Source: Oidiodendron maius Zn
Taxonomy: Eukaryota > Ascomycota > Leotiomycetes > Myxotrichaceae
NCBI GenBank assembly: GCA_000827325.1
Contig: KN832885.1
Span: 558,001 to 622,000 of the forward strand
DNA length: 64,000 nt
Direction of reading: 5' to 3'
Of the stretch, positions 1 through 10,949 are shown one piece after another (positions within the stretch are counted from its first letter, which is position 1; each line of letters starts with the position of its first letter). Under the pieces are notes generated by a model that searched no databases, was not told the origin of the DNA, and saw nothing but the letters and a program-made list of their open reading frames with translations. Made by a program: the position numbers and the translations under genes.

Positions 1-2194
1 CATTGGCTTGCTTCAATTGCATCTTCGAATCTCGAACGCCACAGTCAAGAACATCCTTCAGAGTCCATCTAGGTGCAACAACCGCATCATTGGATTCGGA
101 GCCGCAATGCTGCTCTCCATCAACAAGAGTATCAGTACCTCCAGTAATGCCAGTACTGAATTTCAGCAGCAGAAGATCCCCAATTTCATCACATGCCGCG
201 AGGACGCGGTCCATATCCTCCTTGTTGTGAGATGCAGAGACGCAGAACCGAGCGCGGCCGGAAATGACCGGCGTGGCTGGATATCCGGTTATGACAACAG
301 CGATGTTCCGACGGAGCATCTCGTGAGAGAAGGCTTGAAGTTTGGCAGGATGATAGATGATGAGTGGGATTACGGGAGAGTCGTCATGGCCGTATATGAT
401 AAATCCGAGTCGCTTCAGTCCCAGCCGCAAGTAACGAGAATTAAATGCGATGCGCTGTAGTCGTTCCTCGCCTTGTCCTGGAGCTACCTCGCCGGTGATA
501 ATTCTCAAGGATGATAAGATCTGCATCAATACCGGGGGAGTAGGACTCTCGCCGTAGAGCATAGCAGCGTTTGTAGAGCGGAGTTTGTCAATAATGTGTT
601 TCTCGGCAGCAACATAACCCCCGTTAGCACCAAATGACTTGGTGAGGGTACCCATAAGAATATCGACTTCTGCAGGGTCAATACCAAAGTAATCGCAAAC
701 TCCGCGCCCACGAGGCCCGAGGGCGCCAATAGAATGAGCCTCATCGACGAATAAATAGAATTTGTACCTTTTCTTCAGACGCAGGAGACCAGGCAAATCG
801 ACAATGCTTCCTTCCATTGAATACAGGCCCTCCACAACCACTAGGATTTTTCTCCACGGTTTGTACTGTACAGCGTTTGGCTGGCCTTCGGAAATTGAAC
901 GACGAAGCAGGCCCTCGAGATCAACCATATTGTTATGTTTATACGGCCGAATCGTAGCACTGGAGAGGCGGGAGCCAACACGAATCGAAGAATGGTTCAA
1001 TTCATCCGAGATAATCAAACACCCCTTCCCCACTAATCCCGGAAACGAGGTAGCGTTCGTACTAAATCCCATAGAAAATACCATGGCATCAGGCTTGCCG
1101 ACAAAATTAGCAATTTCCCGCTCGACTTCAATGATCAGGTCTGACGTCCCAGAATCTGCTCGTGGGCTAGTAGAGCTGATTCCTAAAGCGGCAATTGATT
1201 CTTCGACGATATCTGCGCAGTATCCCTCGGATTGAGCGAAACCAAGATAATTATACGAGCTGAGGTTCAGAGTCTCGGTATATGTCCCAGTGAATTCGAA
1301 ATGCTTGTTCCGATCCTTGCTCACCCGATCCATGAGCGTGATATATCTACCCGGAACGCCCGTAATCGGCCTCGAGAAGCAGTCATTCATCCGTAGCTTC
1401 AGTCTCCTGAAGTAGAAATTTTCGAAGTCGCTGTTGAGAGGCGCATATCCGTCGGCGGCTTTGATGTGTTTGTACTGATACGCTCGGAACCGTTTCCCGA
1501 AATAGTCACGGATGTGGCCGACAGTGGTGAGAATAGAGTAGCTGAGGTAGGCTGTCCAGATGTAGAACCATGGTGGCTCGTCGACGATGAACTCGGGAAG
1601 CTCACCGCCTATGTGCATGCTGAGGTATCTATGGCTCTGTGATCCGATGGGTCCGAACTGTTTGTCTGCTCTTGCTTGGCGTTCTTCGTCTTCGAAAGAG
1701 AGTGGGCGTTCGAAAGGAATAGGAGTCTTATCAACAATAATATCTTCTCTCACGGGAGGCTTGTGAGACATCCGAGACTTAGGTGACTGAGGGCTATCGA
1801 GACGGCGCTTCTTGCTCGGCGGCGGCGCGTCCTGGGACACCCATGCATTGTTCCGCGGCGCACGTCTGACATAAAACTCATTCTCCTCATCATGTTGTAC
1901 TTCATTCCACTCTTCATCCCAAGGCCACGGATCATTATAGCGGAAGACCAGAGTATGCGCTGTTGGTTCGAGGATGTATTTATCGAGCCAGGAGGTCGAC
2001 CATCCGACAGTGCGGGGACCAATTGACTTCGAACTTTCAGTCAGGCCAAAGGCGCGTCGCACGATCTTCAGACCAATGCTGAAACCTCGTGCGTAGGTTG
2101 CTGTCGAACTAGACTTCTGTGCGGTTGGAGAGGATCTTCTGCCAGGACGCCTATCGGCTCGCCCGGCATTTCCCGGTTCCCCGCGTTCAACCAT
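1..2194 (-). CDS. lcb2: Serine palmitoyltransferase subunit 2 (LCB2-like), 3' end beyond window
   Basis: PLP-dependent enzyme that condenses serine with a fatty acyl-CoA to 3-ketosphinganine in the ER membrane, as partner of LCB1. One open frame runs from the ATG at 2194 to the window edge (about 731 codons). A hydrophobic segment around residues 206-225 is followed by the LCB2 signatures GHIRDYFGKRF, GYAPLNSDFENFY and SSYNYLGFAQS. The PLP lysine lies in GTLTKSFGANGG (Lys about 519), and DEAHSIG supplies the cofactor-binding Asp/His region. The lysine is about 150 residues further in than in yeast Lcb2. The extra N-terminus is basic and low-complexity (for example PPSKKRRLDSPQSPKS near residues 125-140), and part of it could be an unrecognised intron that stays open. 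It could be the housekeeping subunit or a paralogue from a sphinganine-analogue cluster; the neighbouring genes that would decide lie outside the window. Confidence 0.88.
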   Translation of the reverse strand, partial: MVERGEPGNAGRADRRPGRRSSPTAQKSSSTATYARGFSIGLKIVRRAFGLTESSKSIGPRTVGWSTSWLDKYILEPTAHTLVFRYNDPWPWDEEWNEVQHDEENEFYVRRAPRNNAWVSQDAPPPSKKRRLDSPQSPKSRMSHKPPVREDIIVDKTPIPFERPLSFEDEERQARADKQFGPIGSQSHRYLSMHIGGELPEFIVDEPPWFYIWTAYLSYSILTTVGHIRDYFGKRFRAYQYKHIKAADGYAPLNSDFENFYFRRLKLRMNDCFSRPITGVPGRYITLMDRVSKDRNKHFEFTGTYTETLNLSSYNYLGFAQSEGYCADIVEESIAALGISSTSPRADSGTSDLIIEVEREIANFVGKPDAMVFSMGFSTNATSFPGLVGKGCLIISDELNHSSIRVGSRLSSATIRPYKHNNMVDLEGLLRRSISEGQPNAVQYKPWRKILVVVEGLYSMEGSIVDLPGLLRLKKRYKFYLFVDEAHSIGALGPRGRGVCDYFGIDPAEVDILMGTLTKSFGANGGYVAAEKHIIDKLRSTNAAMLYGESPTPPVLMQILSSLRIITGEVAPGQGEERLQRIAFNSRYLRLGLKRLGFIIYGHDDSPVIPLIIYHPAKLQAFSHEMLRRNIAVVITGYPATPVISGRARFCVSASHNKEDMDRVLAACDEIGDLLLLKFSTGITGGTDTLVDGEQHCGSESNDAVVAPRWTLKDVLDCGVRDSKMQLKQAN

Positions 2195-2796
2195 TGCTGG
2201 AGTCCTAGACACGATGGGTCAGAAATATTTTAAATAGGGGCAATGGATTATATATACCACAACAATCTAATAGTAGAGGAAGTGGAGGGGGAAACGATAG
2301 CGACTTAGGCGTTGGTATCTTGTACCTGCATGTGCGATGTCGAAGTTAAAGGGGTGGCCATTCGTAAGCTCGGCGCAAATCGGTCCGGGTCTCCGCAACA
2401 CCGAGGGACACTTTTCCCCCTTTGTTACTACCGTACTGAGTATTGAACGAAGTGTAAAATTTATCTCTTCACGCATTTGCGCAGAGGTAGCCAGATTCGC
2501 ACTTATGTGCATGAAGGTGTCTGAGTGTATATTCTATAGCACTAAATACCAAAGTATTTGCTCACGATCGAAAATTAAATCTATGTGAAGCAAGTACTGC
2601 ATATTCATTCAAATTCCTTTCTGCACCTAAGCCACTAAGTGTACGTAAACTGGCGCCCAATTTCCGAACTCCCAATCCCCCTTCCCTTATTCTATACCTA
2701 GGTCCCGTTCTCATAACCCTGTTCAATAAACGCCTAGGTTTTCCTTTCACCATCTCTACTCCAGTACTCAGTCATATCAAGCGCTTATAGAATATG
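2195..2796. other. Intergenic region
   Basis: About 600 bp upstream of the LCB2-like gene and downstream of the next minus-strand gene. It must hold the LCB2 promoter; the sequence just upstream of its ATG is AT-rich (tatatatacc around 2250). I see no convincing coding frame or RNA gene. Confidence 0.5.
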
Positions 2797-4998
2797 TCAA
2801 ATACCGAATAATTCAGACAAGTCCGTCCAATAAGGAATCGTTTCCTGTTCAGAGGTTGCGCTAAGAGATGCCAAGTCTGTGAATGCCTGTTGGGAGAAGG
2901 CAGCCGATGCAGGTGTGTGGCTGTCGGATTCAGGATGACTAGGTGTGCAGTTTGAAGGTGATGCGGGGCTGGGTTTGCGTTTGCGGGTGAGCGTTGTGGC
3001 AATGAATGGCTTGGTCGGCGCGCTATACAATTGCACACTTCTCTCCGGCTCATAGCTGTGGCCACTATCTCCTGGAATAGGGGCTAATAATATATCTGTA
3101 TATGTGTACGTAGGAAGACTACTTATATTAGCTTGAATCTCGTGACAGGTACCCAACTTACTGGTCTGGCGCTTGTATTAAGCGGAATCCCGTCTCGTGG
3201 CCTTCATAAGTAAAGCAAAATGTGGGTTTTCGATTCTTTTGTATGTTGATAAGATCTTTAAACGCTTTCTGGTATTGACTGGTTGTACCGCAGCGACCGA
3301 ACGCCATGATTCTTCTATAATGTTCTAAGGACGTCATTGCTTCTTTCGCCTCTGTATGCAGCATAGTGAGGAATTCGTCCTAGTCTTATGTTAGCATGGA
3401 CTCAATTGCTCGTTACAATGTATCGAATTTCTTACCAAACATTTGAGCTTCCTCTGTTTCCACCTTAGCTGCCTAAAAGAAGCCAAGGAAGAATAAAGAA
3501 TCCAAAGTACGCATGATACTGTTGCAGGATCGTGCCAGGGGTTTAGTCCGACTGGATAAACTCGTATCTCATCCCAGAGGCCCTGCATTAACTCCCCAAT
3601 GCGATGAGAGATCGAGTACATTACTTCAAGCACCAAGTTCTTGGCTTGAGACATGGACGTTCGATTTTGGTGACCCTGCTGGAAGGAAATGGTGTTTGCA
3701 TCCCAGTTGAAGAGAACTCCCAGGTAATTGCAACAGCGAATTGCACTAGTAATCAGGCTTTTCTAGGTTTTGATGAGATATGCACAATGGATGTACACAG
3801 GAAGACTGCTTACCTCACCAGTTGTGAGTTCATCGACATTAGATATGAGAGCTTCGACGTCAATAAAACTATCCAAGTGACGGGTAGCAAGTGCCGGTGC
3901 GAAAGCGTTAGAACTCTGAATATGATGGTCCGTTGTTGCCAAGTGCTTGATAACGACAGATATTTTGCTAGTAGGTGTAGCAGAGATGGCTAGTCCGGAA
4001 TCCACGCTGATGACGATGTTTTCGCCCAGTATCTCTTCTAGAGCGACCTCAGTTTGCACTCGTATTAGGAAACTGACCTCATCCCGTAGCGACGCTACAC
4101 GCTTTAGGATTGAACCTACAAGGAGATAAGCCTTGAAGATGAAGAGACAGCAGGGGGCATACACATATTGGAGAATATTACGAAGTTCGTCCCTGGCCGT
4201 GAGGTCTTCATGGCAAATGCGGCTAAGAAGAGACGCGAACAGCGGTGGCAGGGTCGATCCGGTTGTCCCAGGCACTAAGGAATTAAGCTTGCGGGTCTAA
4301 GCACCCGGGTAGACGAGTACTGACCTTCTTGGCATGGGCAAAGGAGCACTCGTAGCAGCGAGTTCTGTCTAGTTGCGCCTTCTATATATCAGACAACTGA
4401 GTTTATTCCTCTTATGTGCCACTTACAATTCCACTCATGCCTGCAATTTGGTTCTGCAGCTGTTCGATAACCTGATCAGCTGCCGGCAGTCGTAAGGCTG
4501 CTGAAGCAGATGGATATAGGCCTGTGTCAAGGGTCTGGTTACCCAAAAGGATAGCCCATTCTGAACTATCTATGGGTGGCCGAATATCTGGCACAAAATG
4601 GAAATCCGGGATGGTTGGAACAGATGGAACGTCATATGGTGCATGCTATATCTCGAATATTAGATCTAGTTGGCACAAGACTTCAGACAAGGTATTCTGA
4701 CCAATGTAGGACTTCGATGCAGAGAGCTCCTCAGACCGCGTTCATCTGTATCGACGCATTGTTGAAGTTGGCATACATCGGGCTCGGTCACAAAATTATA
4801 AGAGACTGCGCAGCCCGAAGACACTGGCCAGGAGAAATGGCAGGGAGTGCCAGTCGCCTGAAAACCAAATGATGAAGGACGGTATATGTTTGATTGTGGC
4901 TGCTCAGTCAAACGAGCCTTGGTCAGGTGGTGATCTTGAATTGTAGCAGACTCGGAAGAGGTAGCCTGACATGCGCACGTTGAATTATAATGCTCCAT
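2797..4998 (-). CDS. Intron-rich gene, possible fungal transcription factor
   Basis: Not firmly recognised. From the ATG at 4998, coding-like exons continue to a stop at 2797, separated by short introns. Clear ones are GTAAGT...ATATAG (about 4429-4385), GTAAGC...CCTAG near 3815-3760, and GTAAGT...AAGTAG near 3165-3120. The middle (about 4275-3815) is helical, with a Cys-rich segment YVYAPCCLFIFKAYLLVGS that loosely resembles the C-terminal helical domain of AflR-type regulators. The C-terminus (TRKRKPSPASPSN ... WTDLSELFGI) is Ser/Pro-rich and acidic, as in activation domains of fungal regulators. A CYEC...CHRC pattern around 4350-4240 suggests a zinc cluster, but its frame does not continue into the helical region. 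The exon map is partly a guess, and decay cannot be excluded. Next to an LCB2-like gene it could be a pathway-specific regulator; that is inference. Confidence 0.4.
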
Positions 4999-5771
4999 GG
5001 CCCGACCAATACAGAACTATCAGAGCGTCTTGAAAATTTGAAGGCAGAAGACATTTCGGACAAGACGTGGGTTACGCGTTGGTATATATAATAAGAGATA
5101 TGGAGGCGGTAAGGGAGTTTCAACGGTTTATTCATCTAAAGCATATTTTATGTCTCCAATGCACCTCATCGTAATCGTGGACGGTCGGGTGCACATCCGG
5201 AATCCTGGAGTGTCGGTCGCCCAGCTAGACCGGAAATAGCTTGGCGCTTGCTTCCAACGCTCGGAGGGATCGAGGCAACGCTCTAAGAGTAACCCAAGGC
5301 GACGACGCGACAGGGAAGCGTGTGTGCTGAGTCGAGGCGGCGACGAGTTGTAGCGTGTCTGAGATGCTACAACCGGCCAAGGCGTGCAGGGTCGACGTCT
5401 TTGAGGAAAGCCAGTCCCCCACCCTAGCAGATCCCGAAGCCCGGTCGTAGTAGTGTCACGGAGCATGGTCGTGTAGTGTTGTCAGATCATGCAACACGGT
5501 GGCAGTACTGTAGTGTGGCAAAGTCCACGTCGTTGCGGCTGGGGTTTGAGTGCTCAAGGGTCTGGGGCTTCTCAACTACTGTACTGGGACTTAGCCAGGG
5601 TGGGAAAATAGATGGCGTGTCCGTTCCAAGTTGAGCCCGTTAAACCCATATCTCTACACAAGGAAACCTCCCATCCAGCCTTGTGTTATCCCATACAAAC
5701 CTCAAGCTCTCTCGCCCAACTATAGTGAAAAGAACCTTTTCTGTGTCTACTCTCTTGCCCCTCCCTGCGCC
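4999..5771. other. Intergenic region
   Basis: About 770 bp between divergent units. The part next to 4998 (tatatataataaga around 5083-5096) looks like a core promoter for the minus-strand gene. The frames at 5128-5466 are short, GC-driven and not protein-like. Nothing else was recognised. Confidence 0.4.
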
Positions 5772-6130
5772 ATGTCTCGACAGAACTACCCCTACCCGAC
5801 GGCTCCGGCCTCGAGGCACATCACCACCCACGGCACCAGCAGCCCCTTCAGCAGCCCCGCGAACCCGACGAGGACAGGACCAATATCTCTGACCTCGCGG
5901 AGCGGCGGCGGATTCAGAATCGCATTGCTCAGCGCAACTACTGTACGTGCATCGTCTGCCCTGCCTGCTGCAGGAACTGGCCAAACTGACCCCGCCCCCG
6001 CCCCCCCCCACGCAACAAGCTCAAGAGACGTCTCTAAGATCTCGAGAGGTGAGGGTCTCGGAAGTGATACGAATAGTATTCCCAGTACAGGCCCCTCCAT
6101 TGGAAGCTCGTTGCTGTCGCCACAAGGTAG
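5772..6130 (+). pseudogene. bZIP transcription factor relic
   Basis: A bZIP basic region is encoded at about 5895-5942 (DLAERRRIQNRIAQRNY), followed by a good donor (GTACGT). After about 75 bp the frame resumes as RNKLKRRL at about 6012-6034, which is the continuation of a bZIP basic region. The next codon is TAA where family members have an acidic residue, and DLER follows. The only upstream ATG in a sensible place (5772) is in a different frame from the basic region, and no AG acceptor lies directly before RNKLKRRL. The frame shift, lost acceptor and stop together mark this as a dead copy. A phrase near 6546-6650 (SSSDGKTLPLYAPGSALQ) may be its decayed 3' end. Confidence is high for the bZIP identity and moderate that it is non-functional. 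Confidence 0.6.
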
Positions 6131-8003
6131 GGGGGGCCGGAGAAAGTGTAGATCACGCGCTCGCCACTAGTATACCTGGTTTGTTGGCTTTATCTATACA
6201 AGTTGAAGAGTGGACAGCTAATCCGGTACTGTATATAACTGGTATAAGCGGGCCCTTGATACTGCCGTACGGGAGGGCCTATTCCTAGAGGGGCATACAC
6301 TCCCGCCTTACCTTATCTTATTTGCTATGCTCCGGACCGTTCAAAAGAGGCGTGGAAAAGGACCAATTGGGCAAGGAAAGCCACTGTGGGTCAAACTCGA
6401 CACCTCCACGGCGTCGCTTGGAGCTTTTCCTGGCTGCTGGCCTGAGCAAGAGGGAGGGGCAGCCTGCACTCAAGCCTAGCTGCTGCCCCCCGGCACGCTC
6501 GTGCTTCGGCCTCCCCTTCATGAACTATCCCTACCTCAAGTGCCCATGTCCTCATCGGACGGCAAGACCCTACCTTTATACGCGCCTGGATCTGCCCTCC
6601 AGACGCCTTACTTCGCGCGCAGTAGACCCCCACTTCAGGCTGGCTTGAGATTGAGAGAGTGAGAGATTCGGTCCCAGTATATTCCCTGGTCAGCCTTTAT
6701 TCCTCCATCTGTTGCTGGAGCCTTCCAACTCAAAGTGAGAGTCAGGCCACTGTATCCCCCGGTCAGCCTTTTCTCCCTCCTCCCTGCGCTTTGCGACTCA
6801 AACCTTCTTGTCGCTCCCTGTGAATGGCTGCTTCTTGTGCGTTTCTTTGACTATTCGCTCGAATTTCGGAACTAGTGGTATATCAGAGCCCCCGTTGGCC
6901 CCGCCTTTCTTCCCTAATGTATTACGCGGGTCACGGAAGATCTCTTTGAATAATTACCAGCAGCCAGGAGGAGAGTCCGAAAGAGACGATCCATAGCGAT
7001 GCTTATCCTATAAGTACTTCTAGGAGAGGCGCTCAAGCGTGACCTGAATCTCCCATGCGACCAGTGGCGAGAAACAAAACATGGCGGAAGGGTACATTGA
7101 CGCCTGAATCGCAAAACAGAGATTCGAGACTGACGAGCACACCATTCTCAGCTCTCACCTCGACCCGTCAGCAGCTTCTCCGGGACGCCCAACGCACCCG
7201 TGGCTATGACGGGCTGGCGCTCCGTCCCACTGCCGCCCGGGAACGGCCAAACACAATGTCGCTTGAGGTATAAGGTTGTTCCTGACCCAGTTTCGACTCT
7301 CATGGGTTTTGTGCCTAGTCATCTGCCAGCGCCTGCGGCGTACTTGTACTAACGTTAACGTAGTTGATCAGAGAAGTGGATCAGATCAGTAAGCGGATCA
7401 CCGCAAAAAACGACGATTTTAAAACGACAACAACTTGGCCATTTCTTAATATTTTAAGATAAAATTAAAAATAAAAAAAATTAAAAACAAAAGCCCCCCC
7501 CCCCCCCCCTAGCTATTTACTTATATGCAAATCAATATTTAAGAATTTAGAAGAAATTAGTCAATAAATCTTTAACATGTTAAAATCTAGCCCTTAAATT
7601 TAATAGTAGCCCTTAAAACTTAACAGCGACTTAATAGAGATTAAGTTAAGGTCAAATATTAATTAAGGATTCATGGGACTGGATTGAAGAAATGGTAAAC
7701 AATGTGGAAATTTATAAAGCTCCATTCAATGCAAGGTGTAAGCCGTACTTACCACTTGTAGCCCCTGTGGCCATTTTGAAAATCAAAGACTTTCGGAGAG
7801 ATAAACACATACAGTTCAAAACAGAAATATTTGCCATCAGGAGAGATGCCCAGATCTTTACAGAATTTTAAAAATTCGACAAGCATATATCTTCATCCCT
7901 CTCTCTCTCTATGTGTGTGACGGCTTCCTTCTGCCAAAAGGCGGACTACGCACTATGCCGCAGAAATCTCACGAACAAAAACACACATGGAGGGGTAGTG
8001 ATA
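6131..8003. other. Long non-coding stretch with AT-rich block and C-run
   Basis: No supported gene. At 6640-6790 there are two diverged copies of a roughly 70-bp unit sharing GGTCAGCCTTT...CCTCC. At 7390-7660 the base composition becomes strongly A/T-rich (many taaaat/aaatta words), interrupted by an uninterrupted run of about 17 C near 7493-7509. This looks like decayed repeat DNA rather than a regulatory region. A short CT run lies near 7898-7911. Confidence 0.45.
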
Positions 8004-8768
8004 CAGTAGGGGTCGAAACCAGCTTCAGTTTCTACTCTATATATTTTTATAATTCGCTATGATTTCCACGCTAAATATACTATATACTGTTAGAGCAAGA
8101 TATGTGCTTGGTATATAACACGTGATAGTATATATACGTACCTGATACAGACTGTCATCTAATAGTTACTTCATAGGACTTCCGAAGGTCTAGTGTTCGA
8201 ATCAGATACTGTAGTAAGGCAGAAATGGAAGGCGCCTAAGCAATGGCGCCGGCCTGGAATCCACAGTCAGCGTACGGCACAAATGCCAGTATCGGGGCCG
8301 GGCGCTGCCACTAGGGTGTTCGCTCTGGCACAGAAATATCGGGAGGTTGACGTTCAACCTTATCGTCATCAGACGAATTATTTTGGGAATCATCTACATG
8401 CATTATCCGATTGACACAAGCAGAGCGGGGGTAGCGATTGACATGCTACTGAAGTAAGTTAGTATTCGCATCTCTTATATAGGCTAAAATATCTCCCTTC
8501 TCATAATCTCTTAAATCCCGACGTCGAAATTGTACTAAAAGCAAGCCACCATCCGGAAGTAGGCTATACACCCGTGAAGTGCGACCTGTTGTGCTGTAGA
8601 GCTTCCTACCCAGTTTACAAGCCACTTCGAGAAGCCCATTCTCTGCAGGGTGTCTAGGAGCCTAGCTAGTTGACTATATCAAAGGCCCCCTTCATGTCAA
8701 GCTGCAGTAACAACGCGAGTCTGCCTAAATGATTCCTAGTCATTCGAGGATACCGGTAGCTTTAAACA

Positions 8769-10949
8769 TCAACATAGTTTGATTTCTTGCACGTCACACA
8801 TTCCGTTGAGAAGAGCTTCGCCTTCCATGAAGCCCTGAACGTAACAGTCCCCAATCATAATGTATGAAGAGCCACGAGGTTGCAGAACAAACGGCGTCTT
8901 CGCCCCAAGGGGGACCCAGATTTCGTAGATGTTCGACTTATCTGTATGCGTCTCAGGATACACACCCTGCTCTTCATCCCACCGCGCCTTGGAATGCACA
9001 CCCCACCCCCCTTCGAATTCAGGTTCCATGACGGAGGGTCCAAGGCCAAGATATCCTATCTGGGTTTCAAACACACAGCGGTTATTGCACGCCGACTGGG
9101 CGGCTCGTTGAAACTGTTGGTATGCAGGCATAGGCTTGGACCTTTGGCGAATGTTCGATTCCTGCCACTCGTCATACTCATAAGCAGCTTGGGCGCCCCC
9201 ATTGTGGTTGATATGCTTCATCTCATAATCCCCTAGGTCATCCGAGGCGCTGGACATTGTTTCATACTGTGGAATGCATTTCTCGTGAATGCGCGACTTT
9301 ATATGACCGGCTCTCGCAAATAGGAGCTTCGTGAATTCCGAAAAGGCCTGTCCATGGGCCTCAGCGTTCGGTTTTAGGCCCCATCTGCCAAGACCTGCCG
9401 TGATAGCCATGGAAAAGGCGGCCTGGATGGAGTAAGTCCCAACAGGGTATTTGGCACTAGCCTTGGCGTCACCCGAGTAAAGGTACCATAAGCGGTCGAC
9501 ATAAGTAGGAATATGGTAGGATGATGGCGTAACCGACAAGTTATCCCAACTGAGACTCGGGTGAATGATAGCAATACGATCAAGAAATACTGCTTTGATC
9601 TTAAGTTTCTCATTCTCCACCGTGAAGTCTTGGGAATTCGATAAACCACCAGCTCTCAGCCCACGTATTTTACAGAGCGGCACAAAGAAACAGTTGCTGA
9701 AAGTTGGTAACCAACTTGGGAATAATGTCCCTTTCGTCGCGAACCGGGAGAGGCTATTGTGGAAGACGTACGACAAGCCGTCTAATCCGTCCTCTTGGAG
9801 GATTTGCCGAACAACGCTAAGAAGCACATTCTTCAAAGACACGGAATAATTCGGGACTAACGTGTCTTCTTGTCGTAGAAAGGCAAAGATCTTGTCGCGA
9901 GGGTCCGTTGCAAAGAATCCTCTGGTTTGCTCTAGCCTAGTCAGTAAGCTAGTGTTCGGTGCGGCGAGACTGCGCATATAAATGACATTGGAGATTCCCC
10001 GGTCGGTGATCATGAAGTCACGGACAACCTCAGGTGCTCGAAACGCACAGAGAGCTGCGAGCTCAATGGCTAAGAAGCTGGTTTGAGACCGTCCTTTTAT
10101 GACGAGGCAGTTATTGCTTGCTTGAACTTCTTGAATGACCCACGTTCGACAGAAGTACGGGAGCTCAAAGAACCGGAAGAGACATCTCCATTCCCGCGAG
10201 TATTGATCTGGGAGTGAAGAAAGCGGGATAGACTCTGCTAGGACACGGAGATCAGAACTTTGAGTAGCGTTTGGGAACGAATAATTTGCTGTTAAGCGAT
10301 TAATCAAGGCTATCGCCTGTTCGTCCTCTTTGTCCTCTCTCCCAAGCCAAACAAGGACGCGATGGGCTCGTTCGTATATATCTCGCATTATCCGCACCTG
10401 TGCAGAACGTTCTGCAGGATCTTCCTGGTTGATGCAGATAGCGTCCGCCCAGAGGACCTTCTCATCGGTAGGTGACCGAACGCACTCTAGCGCAAGGTAG
10501 AGATTTTTCGTGACCTTAAAGGGAATACCATCAAGGAATAACTTAGCGGCATCCCACCATTCTCCCCACACATAGGAAATTGCCTCGTATTGGAGACTAT
10601 CGTCAATGTTAGCAGCAACCAGAGAGCAAGAAACAGGTTCGTCGCCCTGGCCAGGCTGGAGGTGAATGAGCCGTATAGAGCGGCCTGTAAGAAGCTGAGA
10701 ATAGGTAAATACGTTTGGTTCGTCGACCCAACGGCCGTAGGTGGAGCCGCCCGGCCCTTTCACTAGCTCTTTTCTCTTAGGCCATCGATTTTTAGTATTT
10801 TTACTATGAATAAACGATAGGTCTGGACCTTCCCGGCGACAGGGATTGAACCTCGGAAATAGATACCGTATCTCATCCGAAGGCGACTCTATAGTGCAGT
10901 AGCTACTATCATCGCTACCTTGAAGCGAGGATGATGTGGCGTTATCCAT
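8769..10949 (-). CDS. HET-domain protein (heterokaryon incompatibility family)
   Basis: A single-exon protein of about 726 residues. The start chosen is the ATG at 10949 (MDNATSSS...); an upstream in-frame TTG at 10964 is not a credible start. The HET domain (Pfam HET family) covers roughly residues 120-280. Diagnostic blocks are YEAISYVWGE, LWADAICINQEDPAERSAQV and RDIYERAHRVLVWLG, followed by WRCLFRFFELPYFCRTWVIQEV. A later block, FFATDPRDKIFAF, is also typical. No NACHT, WD40 or ankyrin part is present; the C-terminus (VPLGAKTPFVLQPRGSSY ... GDCYVQGFMEGEAL) is the usual tail of stand-alone HET proteins. Family members trigger cell death on recognition of non-self; which allele system this serves cannot be told. 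The gene lies wholly inside TIR-bounded segment A. Confidence 0.93.
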   Translation of the reverse strand: MDNATSSSLQGSDDSSYCTIESPSDEIRYLFPRFNPCRREGPDLSFIHSKNTKNRWPKRKELVKGPGGSTYGRWVDEPNVFTYSQLLTGRSIRLIHLQPGQGDEPVSCSLVAANIDDSLQYEAISYVWGEWWDAAKLFLDGIPFKVTKNLYLALECVRSPTDEKVLWADAICINQEDPAERSAQVRIMRDIYERAHRVLVWLGREDKEDEQAIALINRLTANYSFPNATQSSDLRVLAESIPLSSLPDQYSREWRCLFRFFELPYFCRTWVIQEVQASNNCLVIKGRSQTSFLAIELAALCAFRAPEVVRDFMITDRGISNVIYMRSLAAPNTSLLTRLEQTRGFFATDPRDKIFAFLRQEDTLVPNYSVSLKNVLLSVVRQILQEDGLDGLSYVFHNSLSRFATKGTLFPSWLPTFSNCFFVPLCKIRGLRAGGLSNSQDFTVENEKLKIKAVFLDRIAIIHPSLSWDNLSVTPSSYHIPTYVDRLWYLYSGDAKASAKYPVGTYSIQAAFSMAITAGLGRWGLKPNAEAHGQAFSEFTKLLFARAGHIKSRIHEKCIPQYETMSSASDDLGDYEMKHINHNGGAQAAYEYDEWQESNIRQRSKPMPAYQQFQRAAQSACNNRCVFETQIGYLGLGPSVMEPEFEGGWGVHSKARWDEEQGVYPETHTDKSNIYEIWVPLGAKTPFVLQPRGSSYIMIGDCYVQGFMEGEALLNGMCDVQEIKLC

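Noticed and set aside
4200-4360. Zn2Cys6 cluster CYEC...CHRC in the gene at 2797-4998
   Set aside because: The two halves can be joined only in a frame that does not lead into the downstream helical region, and spacing is non-standard, so a zinc cluster is not claimed.
5640-6100. Minus-strand frames opposite the bZIP relic
   Set aside because: Gly/Ala/Arg-rich readings come from GC-rich DNA; the plus strand explains the sequence through the bZIP basic region.
8880-9236. Plus-strand ORFs within the HET gene
   Set aside because: Shadows of the minus-strand HET coding sequence.
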